8,904 nt of DNA from positions 1 through 8,904 of the forward strand of contig JAFCZU010000190.1 in the NCBI GenBank assembly GCA_019314185.1, given 5' to 3'. The notes under the pieces are model-generated. The model made no database searches and was not told the DNA's origin. It saw only the letters and a program-made list of their open reading frames with translations. Of the stretch, positions 1 through 6,590 are shown in pieces. The stretch's first letter is position 1. The number at the start of each line of letters is the position of its first letter. The position numbers were made by a program, and so were the translations under genes. Origin of the DNA: Deltaproteobacteria bacterium (GTDB lineage: Bacteria > Desulfobacterota > Desulfobacteria > Desulfobacterales > ETH-SRB1).

Positions 1-54
1 GTCTGCGGGGTATTTTTTTCAGAGTACGAGGGCGGGGTAAGGCTGGGTAAAAGA

Positions 55-67
55 CGTTACACTATTT
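55..67 (+). repeat. 13-base direct repeat, copy 1 (CGTTACACTATTT)
   Basis: This copy is identical over 13 bases to the one at 90-102 and lies 35 bases upstream of it, start to start. It could be an operator half or part of an insertion-sequence end. The family cannot be decided from this window. Confidence 0.75.
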
Positions 68-89
68 TGTCAGTGAAATGGGTTTCGAG

Positions 90-102
90 CGTTACACTAT
101 TT
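90..102 (+). repeat. 13-base direct repeat, copy 2 (CGTTACACTATTT)
   Basis: This is the second exact copy of CGTTACACTATTT. It ends just before the open frame of the HEAT-repeat protein begins at base 112. With copy 1 it gives a 22-base spacer, which is too short and has too few units for a CRISPR array. Confidence 0.75.
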
Positions 103-141
103 GAATCTTAACAACGGATTGTTGAATTAATCGCGGGCGTA

Positions 142-999
142 TTGACTATTGGTTCAGTTAGTTGGCTAATTTGGTCATCTATCCAGGGGACAAAATATGG
201 TATGTTGCTTAGTGTGGCACTGTTTATAGTTTCCTTCCCTGTTGCGTTATTGTTGCTGTGTATAAAGCGGAAAATCCGTAGAGAAGTAAAAAAAGCTTGC
301 GAGTCAGAAGAATATAGCAAGCCATATCTTCAACAACTTTGTACAACATATGCGCTGTATCTTTTTTGGATAAAAAGTGTTCTTGGAGAAATTGCCAAGT
401 CTGATACGCAAATTAACAGGCAACCTGTACCAAATAGGATCCGAGCTATAGAGGGACTGGCAGATATTGATGGGCATGAGGTTAAGAAACTTTTATTTGA
501 TTTATCACAACCACAAAACAATTCTGAGCGGACAACACGTTCTGCTGCCGTACAAGGTCTGGCCAAACTTAAAACTGTTGATGTAAAGGACTGCCTTTTC
601 AATGTGTTGAGGGATGAAGATCAAGGTGTTATTACGTCAGCAGTTACTGGTTTGCAAAAATTTTCGGATAGTGGAACATTGCAAAAATTATATCCGCTTC
701 TGTCCCATGATAATGATTATGTCAGAGGAGAGGTTATGGACACCATCCGCATAATAATTGGTGACATGGAACCTCCAGATACAGAAGTGACTGAGCATGC
801 CATGAAAGCGCTTTTAGATGATTCAGATGATGATGTGCGTTGCCGGGCGGTCAATATATTAGAACATATTAGGAGGATAGGCGCTCTTGAAACTGCATAT
901 GATCAACTGGCTTCAGTCGAATCGCCACCATTAAATATTCTAAAAGAGATTGGTGACGCTATTATCAGGTTAAAAGAGACTTCAGGAAAAGAGGAATAA
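142..999 (+). CDS. Membrane-anchored HEAT-repeat protein, possibly 5'-truncated
   Basis: The protein is 285 residues as read from a TTG start. Residues 1-15 and about 20-41 are hydrophobic and look like two membrane segments. They are followed by a basic stretch (KRKIRREVKK) that suggests the rest faces the cytoplasm. From about residue 95 to 275 there are roughly five degenerate HEAT-like helical repeats, recognisable from recurring patterns such as RxxAVxGL and VRxxAVxxL, so it is probably a protein-binding solenoid. No enzymatic motif is visible. The start is doubtful: there is no good ribosome binding site before the TTG, and hydrophobic in-frame coding sequence extends upstream to base 112 without any ATG, GTG or TTG. 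The gene may have lost its 5' end. Its stop overlaps the cmr1 start (TAATG), so the two are probably co-translated. A role as a CRISPR accessory protein is inference from position only. Confidence 0.75.
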   Translation: MTIGSVSWLIWSSIQGTKYGMLLSVALFIVSFPVALLLLCIKRKIRREVKKACESEEYSKPYLQQLCTTYALYLFWIKSVLGEIAKSDTQINRQPVPNRIRAIEGLADIDGHEVKKLLFDLSQPQNNSERTTRSAAVQGLAKLKTVDVKDCLFNVLRDEDQGVITSAVTGLQKFSDSGTLQKLYPLLSHDNDYVRGEVMDTIRIIIGDMEPPDTEVTEHAMKALLDDSDDDVRCRAVNILEHIRRIGALETAYDQLASVESPPLNILKEIGDAIIRLKETSGKEE

Positions 1000-2165
1000 T
1001 GCAAAAAACAGAAATAGGAATTCGCACTCTTACACCACTTTGGACAGGGGATATTGGAAGCGACAGTAGTTATATTCGTGAAACAGGTTTAATGGGGAGT
1101 CTTCGCTGGTGGTACGAGGGTATCATTCGCTGCATGGGTGGTCGTGTGTGCAATCCTTTGAGAGAATGCAGCTGCGAGTTTAAAGTAAATGAACCGGAGT
1201 CGCCAGAAGAACAATTGTGTCCTACGTGTCTGCTGTTTGGTTGCACTGGATGGCAACGCTCTTTTCGTCTAGAGGTTACAGATCTTGAGCCTCTTCCTCT
1301 CTTTTTTGTAGCCAACAAGGGTGTTTATCAGTCGTCTGGGAATTGGCTGTGGCGTATATTTGGAGCTGAAAAAACAGGAGGAAAAAGACGGGGGCGAGGA
1401 GCAGGGATACAATTTACATTTGGAGTTCATGCATTATGGGGCACAAAAGGGAGATTGCGGATTATCCCTTTAAGGACAGGCTCAAGTAACGTCATAGCCC
1501 AGCTATCCTATTTGCTGAACATTATCTCAAAGTGGGGCGCGCTTGGCGCCAAGACTCAACATGGCTTTGGTCAAGTTGCTTTGACAGACATAGATTTAAT
1601 TGATGAAGGTTTCCGGAAGGTACATTCTGCAGCGAGCCGCTCAATAAACAGAAAGAAACGTGGCAATGATCCAGGCTGTTTTAACCTTGCTCGTTTCTTT
1701 GCTCAAACTTATGATCTTGGTTATGAAAATCCTTACGAAAAAAGCGGTAAACTTATTGGAGATCCAGGCAACTTTGCTTACAAAGATTTCTTTATACCCT
1801 GTTCCTTTGATATCCGCTACAAAAGTTGTTCCCGCGATCCTTCTACAGGTCAAGGGAAAGATTTTGGCATGCGCCCCTGGTTTAAAAATAAAAAGTGCTA
1901 TAGTTCTCAAATTACAGAGAATCTTTTTGGAAAAAGCAAGACGCGTAAAGATGAGGATCGTTCAGGCAGTCGCATTGGTGTCAGCCACCTTTACAGGAAA
2001 CAAAAGAATGGTTCTTTTTATGTGAAGGTATGGGGCCATGTTCCAGATGTTTTGGAAGTCAAACCTGAAGATATTGCTTATGAGGTGGATGCATTCATGA
2101 AAACTATGTTTCCCAGTGCTAAGCTTAGAACCAAATTCAGTTTAAAGGAGGTGTTGGGATCATGA
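999..2165 (+). CDS. Cmr1-like RAMP protein, type III effector subunit
   Basis: This 388-residue protein is a RAMP (Cas7-group) subunit that in Cmr complexes sits at the head, near the 3' end of the crRNA. The N terminus has the Cmr1 signature: TPLWTGD at 12-18, then ETGLMGSLRWWYEGIIR at 28-44. Next comes a cysteine-rich stretch (C45, C51, C57, C59, C74, C77, C82) including CPTCLLFG at 74-81, which could bind zinc. A glycine-rich loop, GALGAKTQHGFGQV, lies at 180-193 and marks the end of the first RRM-like fold. The C-terminal half (about 220-388) is less recognisable but is where Cmr1 has a second RAMP domain. The start is supported by an AGAGG-type site just upstream and by one-base overlap with the preceding stop. 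The last four bases overlap the next gene (ATGA). Confidence 0.88.
   Translation: MQKTEIGIRTLTPLWTGDIGSDSSYIRETGLMGSLRWWYEGIIRCMGGRVCNPLRECSCEFKVNEPESPEEQLCPTCLLFGCTGWQRSFRLEVTDLEPLPLFFVANKGVYQSSGNWLWRIFGAEKTGGKRRGRGAGIQFTFGVHALWGTKGRLRIIPLRTGSSNVIAQLSYLLNIISKWGALGAKTQHGFGQVALTDIDLIDEGFRKVHSAASRSINRKKRGNDPGCFNLARFFAQTYDLGYENPYEKSGKLIGDPGNFAYKDFFIPCSFDIRYKSCSRDPSTGQGKDFGMRPWFKNKKCYSSQITENLFGKSKTRKDEDRSGSRIGVSHLYRKQKNGSFYVKVWGHVPDVLEVKPEDIAYEVDAFMKTMFPSAKLRTKFSLKEVLGS
2144..2152 (+). promoter_or_regulatory. Strong ribosome binding site for the cmr6-like gene
   Basis: AAAGGAGGT lies inside the end of cmr1, nine bases before the ATG at 2162. It fixes that start and argues for independent loading in addition to coupling through the ATGA overlap. 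Confidence 0.8.
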
Positions 2166-3493
2166 AGTGGGAATTTCAAACAGCGTATGATGACATGAAT
2201 AGAAGGACCATGGATCAAATCATGGGAGATCGTGATATAGATCCTTCTACCAAGATTGCGCTGCTTACATCTGCGTTGCCAATGCCATCATTCAAGGAAT
2301 TGGCACGATCGTATTATCAGGTATTGGTCAAAAGCGGCAAATTGCAATCTAAGGGTATTGCGCCAGCATGTGATTGCCTGGCAGATCTTGGATTGAAACC
2401 CTGTTTAACCGAAGCGCTAAATATCTTGCCAAAATATTCTTGGTCTCTGACCTTTAAGTTTTGCCTGGCCAAACCCTACCTGAGCCGGGATGATATATCC
2501 TATTATATCATTGAAAACCCATTACGCAAAGACAAGGTCTTTATGGTACCCATGATTGCGCCATCCCAGTGGAAGGGAGCGCTGCAATCAGCAATAATAC
2601 AATTTCTGATACGAGAAACAAAAAAAGAAGCATTTGCCGAACAACGTTATCGTTCAACATTGCTTTTTGGTGATGAAAAAGGAGCTGAAAGTGAAGATAT
2701 TATATGCGTAACGAAGCTTTTAAACGATCAAAATCCAGAGGAAAAAGAGCGTTATGAGAAAAAGGTAAAAAAACATTTTCTTGTTGATAATGATAAAGCA
2801 CTGCCACATCATGCGGGTCGCCTCCGGTTTTATCCCACGTTTTTTACCAAAATTGGTTTGGAGGTTATTAATCCCCACGATCGGGCACGTAAAGTTGGCA
2901 CAAATCCGATCTATTTTGAATGTGTGCCCGCCGGTGCTGAGGCTGCCTTTACTTTGCTATATGTTCCATTTGACCTTATGGGCAGACAAGAAACCGAAAT
3001 TCGCGCTCATGCAGCCAATGATCTTCTTATGGTTGCTCAAGGCCTGAACGATATGTTTACCCTCTATGGCTTTGGCGCAAAAACTAGCAGCGGCTACGGT
3101 GTGGCTGAAGAAATGCTTAGAGATAATGGGCGTTTATTAGTAAAGGCAAAAGATCCGGCGGAAAAAACAAAAATCGAAATACCTGTGGAGCCCAAAGAAC
3201 CTGAAATAGTGCATAAGTTTCGAGAATCGTACCCTGATGAAGACTTTTCAGAAAACATTAATGCTTGGCTGCAAGCTCATAATACATCTTCAAAGCAAAA
3301 GCGTAAAAACTATAGAGAAGCCAAACAAGCTTATCAGGACTATTTGAAGCTAAAAGAAAAATATCAAACAAAAAAGAAAAACGCAGAAAGTAAACCAGTT
3401 AAATTAACTACTGACCGCATGTTTAAAAGCTTTCCCGAGTTAATCGAAAAGGTGTCTGATCTGGCATCTTGTTGGAGGCAAAGCAATGAATAA
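2162..3493 (+). CDS. Cmr6-like RAMP protein with charged C-terminal extension
   Basis: This 443-residue RAMP protein is assigned to the Cas7 group as the Cmr6-type head subunit. Supporting motifs are VPMIAPSQWKGAL at 129-141 (the usual RAMP P-x-S-x-x-K-G-A helix start), HAGRLRFYPTFF at 217-228, where RAMPs have their GR-L-F strand, and the glycine-rich loop GFGAKTSSGYGV at 303-314. After residue about 330 comes a tail of more than 100 residues, rich in Lys, Glu and Gln, that is predicted by eye to be helical or coiled-coil between about 375 and 415. This is longer than typical Cmr6 proteins as I recall them (roughly 250-350 residues). The start is set by a strong ribosome binding site. The end overlaps cas10 by eight bases. 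Identity as Cmr6 rather than another Cas7-group RAMP rests on motif style and gene order. Confidence 0.72.
   Translation: MKWEFQTAYDDMNRRTMDQIMGDRDIDPSTKIALLTSALPMPSFKELARSYYQVLVKSGKLQSKGIAPACDCLADLGLKPCLTEALNILPKYSWSLTFKFCLAKPYLSRDDISYYIIENPLRKDKVFMVPMIAPSQWKGALQSAIIQFLIRETKKEAFAEQRYRSTLLFGDEKGAESEDIICVTKLLNDQNPEEKERYEKKVKKHFLVDNDKALPHHAGRLRFYPTFFTKIGLEVINPHDRARKVGTNPIYFECVPAGAEAAFTLLYVPFDLMGRQETEIRAHAANDLLMVAQGLNDMFTLYGFGAKTSSGYGVAEEMLRDNGRLLVKAKDPAEKTKIEIPVEPKEPEIVHKFRESYPDEDFSENINAWLQAHNTSSKQKRKNYREAKQAYQDYLKLKEKYQTKKKNAESKPVKLTTDRMFKSFPELIEKVSDLASCWRQSNE
3474..3478 (+). promoter_or_regulatory. Ribosome binding site for cas10
   Basis: GGAGG sits seven bases before the ATG at 3486, inside the end of the preceding gene. 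It confirms the cas10 start despite the eight-base overlap. Confidence 0.8.
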
Positions 3494-6400
3494 TTCACTC
3501 GAAACACTCGAAAACAATCGGAAGGGAATCCTTTTTATAGAACTTGCCGGTTTGCTGCACGATATCGGCAAATTAAGCAAAGCTTTTCTTGAATACCGGA
3601 AAACATGGCAAAATGACCCGCAGGGGTGGGGAAAAGACCCGCATGAACATCGCTATCTCGCCGAACATGAAGTACTTAAGAGCCACGTACCAAAAGAATT
3701 CAACACAAAGTTTGAATTTTTAAAAGGTTGCGATTTCGGGGAGCCGGATTTTTCTATCAGAAAAGCAGTTCATGATCATCACAAAAATGAAGTTGGGAAC
3801 ATAACTAAAATGCTCCAAGCTGCCGACAAAAAAGATTCAGCCATAGATCGAAACAACCCGCTCTTTTCGGCAGAGCAAAAGGATACTATCTATAAGTCAA
3901 ACATCTTTGGGTTTGAGGCATGTCGAGTAGTCACATACGAGAATCATGAAAAAGAGCGCGAGAAACTCTATGCTGCACTTAGGACTAACCTTCCAAAGTA
4001 CTTCAACAAGTTTGATAGTAAATGTCGGCTACAAATTCTGGATGACATCGAAAAAGCGTTTAAACAAGGCGTTTCCGATACAACACGTCCGCAGAATGAC
4101 ACATCTCTCTGGGATCACGCCTATGCTGTTGCCTCTATACTCAAAGTATTGTCAGTCCACAATTTGCTCAATGAAAAAAAAGAGAAGAAAAATGACAAAT
4201 CCAACAAAGTTTACTTCGGAATTTTTGGCGTTGGATGGGATGGGCTCAAATTTATCTCCTATGGGGAAAAGATCGGAGACATTGTCGGCAGAAAGAAACT
4301 TCTTAACGGAATAAAGAAATCAATCAAGAAAATAATCGAATTTGAAATTCCCATTGGGAACACAATATATGAAGATGATGACGGCATTTATTTTATTGTT
4401 CCGGTTGGTTTTGATAATTCATATTCGACTATAAGAGATGCTATTCTAAACAAGATATACGAGACGGTCGCTGAAAAGTCAGATGGAGAACTTCAGCCTT
4501 ATGCAGTCGATATTTCTGAGACCGATACTCTGACGTCGATGGTTAGCGCGATAGCAGAAATGAGGATGAAGACTTCATATCGCTTTGACAGCAGCAAGGG
4601 ACAGTTTCACTATTTCAGAAAGTTTTTTCAAGATTTTGAATTCGGAAAGACAATCTGTCCAATTTGCAGATTAAGAGCTGTTGAGAAAGAAGATTCAGAT
4701 CCAAAGATATGTTTGGTATGCAAAAAACGCAGAATGGAAGCTTCGGATCGGAAAAGCGACAGTCCAAACCAACAAACTGTTTTCATAGATGAAATAGTCG
4801 ATGGAAATCAAGGCGCCGCCCTTATTGTGGCTCAATTCGGTTTGAAGGAGTGGCTTGACGGCACGATGATCCGAAGCCTGTTTGTTTCGGAGGCAAAGGG
4901 AATAGAAAAAGAAATTGAGTCGTTGGGTTCAATAGCTTCATTTTCTGTAGATGCTGAAAGAAAGCTCAAATCTTGTTTCAAAGATACACAATACAACTAT
5001 AGCCGCATTGTAGAAGATATTGATTCATTTTCCCCTAATTCTAATAACAGACAGAGCGCCCGAAATACGGCTTTCTTATATACTTATGGTCGCAAGCATC
5101 TGATAAATATTAACAATGAAAAAATCAAAACGATATGGAAAAACTGGGAGGAATTTTTATCTGCTGCAAAAGAGGAAATATCTGTTTTGATCCCGGAAGA
5201 GATTCAGAAATATAATATTCTAAATGCGAAAAGCCCCACGCCATCCACAATTCTTGATGTGTGGACGACAACACTTAGGTTTTTCACAAAAGAAATTTCT
5301 AAAATGCTCTCCGTAGAGTTTTTTCCGCCGACCAACAGGCTTAAAATCAAAACAAAAGAAGATATAAATCCATGGCCTGGGCCACTTAAGGCTGAGCTTG
5401 GATATAAAAGTAAAAAGAAAAAAAGTGTTGAGATATTATTCATTGATCCTAACCATCTTGAAGTAATAGGTGAATGCTATACATCAAATGACTTTAGGCT
5501 GTGCGATGTTATCTATGTAAAGATTACTGACAAGAGCTATAAAAATAACCTTGCCTTATTTGCCGTTGACAAATGTAAGCCAGGCAATCTTATTGCGTCC
5601 TATCGTGTGATCACCAAAACTCCGAATATCTATATGGCTATTGTTCCGGCAGACAAGGCATTGGAAGTAACAAAATCTATTTACAATAAGTACATAGAAC
5701 AATTCGGAAAGGTAATGGGTCGGCTCCCTTTCAGTATCGGCAATATATTTTTCAAAAGAAAAATGCCCATGTTTGTTGTGCTTGATTCGGGCAAAAAAAT
5801 GCTCAACAATTTCGATCAACTGAACAGAAATAAGAAAATTGCTTTTCATGTCGAACGGAAAGAGGAAAAATCGGCCAATCTCTTTAAACTTTCAACCACA
5901 TTACTGAAAAAGAAATCCAATGAATACAAGAGAACCATTCAATGGAATTTGCCCGGCAAACTCGGCAATTGTAAAGATGATTATTACCATTCTTATTTCA
6001 TTGTGGATTCAAAAAACGAAAATCTTTCGGACAGATCAACATTTTTTAAGACTATCGCCGGAGACGTAGTTCACTTTAAAAAAATAGAAGAAGGAGATAC
6101 TCTTTGTGTCAGGCCGAATTTTTATGACTTTGAGTTTCTTGATTCCAACATCAGAAGGCACAAAATACGAATCAATGAGGCGTTGCGACGGAAATCTAAT
6201 ATCGCCAATTTCAGATCAAAACCTTTTTTGCTGGATGAAGTGGATCAAAAGCTCATAACTGTTTGGAAGTATCTGATTCAGGGAAAGCAGCTTCAGGGGA
6301 TAACGGACGCGAAATTGAGAAACCTTCAGTCACTTTGGCTGACTAAGTATCAGGAATGGAGTGTGAATTTAGATGAACCGGATAGTTGCAAAATGTGGAT

Positions 6401-6590
6401 TAAATTGGTGGAAGCATCCGTAAAAAAGGAATTCCCGAATATAACCGAACAGGGCAAAATTGAAAATGTTCTTTTGGAGACAATCAAAAACGGCGTTTTT
6501 TTTGATATGCTGGAACTTTATCTTGGCATATTGAAAATGAGGGTTAAATGTTCACGTTGGAACCGGCGGATACAGGTTGGGCAGGGTTGA
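3486..6590 (+). CDS. Cas10-family large subunit, Csx11/III-C-like with degenerate cyclase
   Basis: This is the large subunit of the type III complex, 1034 residues as read. An N-terminal HD domain carries LLHDIGK (H25, D26), several further histidines at 53-67, and VHDHH at 95-99, followed by ADKKDSAIDR at 113-122. It could act as the single-stranded DNase. The first palm-like domain runs from about 240 to 380. A Zn ribbon follows (C391, C394, C409, C412). A second palm-like domain lies at about 690-790, recognisable from MAIVPADKALEV and a downstream KMPMFVVLDSGKKML. The GGDD cyclase position reads EDDDG (296-300) in palm 1 and KTPN (711-714) in palm 2, so cyclic oligoadenylate synthesis is unlikely. 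Length, Zn ribbon and divergence match my memory of the Csx11/MTH326 family of subtype III-C. The C terminus is suspect: residues 1008-1034 read into sequence that looks like the start of Cmr4, so the native protein may end near residue 1006. Confidence 0.85.
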   Translation: MNNSLETLENNRKGILFIELAGLLHDIGKLSKAFLEYRKTWQNDPQGWGKDPHEHRYLAEHEVLKSHVPKEFNTKFEFLKGCDFGEPDFSIRKAVHDHHKNEVGNITKMLQAADKKDSAIDRNNPLFSAEQKDTIYKSNIFGFEACRVVTYENHEKEREKLYAALRTNLPKYFNKFDSKCRLQILDDIEKAFKQGVSDTTRPQNDTSLWDHAYAVASILKVLSVHNLLNEKKEKKNDKSNKVYFGIFGVGWDGLKFISYGEKIGDIVGRKKLLNGIKKSIKKIIEFEIPIGNTIYEDDDGIYFIVPVGFDNSYSTIRDAILNKIYETVAEKSDGELQPYAVDISETDTLTSMVSAIAEMRMKTSYRFDSSKGQFHYFRKFFQDFEFGKTICPICRLRAVEKEDSDPKICLVCKKRRMEASDRKSDSPNQQTVFIDEIVDGNQGAALIVAQFGLKEWLDGTMIRSLFVSEAKGIEKEIESLGSIASFSVDAERKLKSCFKDTQYNYSRIVEDIDSFSPNSNNRQSARNTAFLYTYGRKHLININNEKIKTIWKNWEEFLSAAKEEISVLIPEEIQKYNILNAKSPTPSTILDVWTTTLRFFTKEISKMLSVEFFPPTNRLKIKTKEDINPWPGPLKAELGYKSKKKKSVEILFIDPNHLEVIGECYTSNDFRLCDVIYVKITDKSYKNNLALFAVDKCKPGNLIASYRVITKTPNIYMAIVPADKALEVTKSIYNKYIEQFGKVMGRLPFSIGNIFFKRKMPMFVVLDSGKKMLNNFDQLNRNKKIAFHVERKEEKSANLFKLSTTLLKKKSNEYKRTIQWNLPGKLGNCKDDYYHSYFIVDSKNENLSDRSTFFKTIAGDVVHFKKIEEGDTLCVRPNFYDFEFLDSNIRRHKIRINEALRRKSNIANFRSKPFLLDEVDQKLITVWKYLIQGKQLQGITDAKLRNLQSLWLTKYQEWSVNLDEPDSCKMWIKLVEASVKKEFPNITEQGKIENVLLETIKNGVFFDMLELYLGILKMRVKCSRWNRRIQVGQG
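6495..6590 (+). other. Frame-disturbed cas10-cmr4 junction
   Basis: In the frame of cmr4, bases 6544-6576 encode LNVHVGTGGYR, which runs directly into LGRVDNTITRE. This is the conserved Cmr4 N terminus (compare T-P-x-H-x-G-[ST]-G followed by G-x-V-D in Pyrococcus Cmr4). That frame has TGA stops at 6532-6534 and 6538-6540 and no start before the TTG at 6577. The cas10 frame instead has ATG 6507 and ATG 6537. Reading from ATG 6507 and removing one A from the AAA near 6546-6548 gives a continuous Cmr4 N terminus of normal length (histidine at residue 16, against 15 in Pyrococcus). A T8 run at 6496-6503 precedes it. One extra T there would end cas10 with TGA three bases before ATG 6507. Homopolymer errors, real mutations or recoding could each explain this. 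Confidence 0.7.

Larger units (their letters stand above)
1..141. other. Upstream non-coding segment
   Basis: I see no supportable gene here. The segment contains two copies of a 13-base direct repeat and a T7 run near base 12. In the frame of the following gene there is a stop at 109-111. The codons after it already spell hydrophobic protein (IVELIAGVLTIG) that continues smoothly into the next gene, so coding-like sequence starts before the first usable start codon. The segment may be the operon's promoter region or the edge of a mobile element. I could not pick a convincing -35/-10 pair. Confidence 0.5.

Noticed and set aside
55..102. Direct repeat pair as a degenerate CRISPR array
   Set aside because: Only two units of 13 bases with a 22-base gap are present. 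Type III repeats are usually about 30-37 bases and no third copy is seen.
330..602. Minus-strand open frame of 90 codons inside the HEAT-repeat gene
   Set aside because: It is a shadow of a well-supported plus-strand gene with clear repeat structure and no independent start signals.
1660..2025. Alternative-frame open reading frame of 121 codons inside cmr1
   Set aside because: It overlaps the conserved C-terminal part of cmr1 and encodes low-complexity hydrophobic sequence typical of an off-frame reading.
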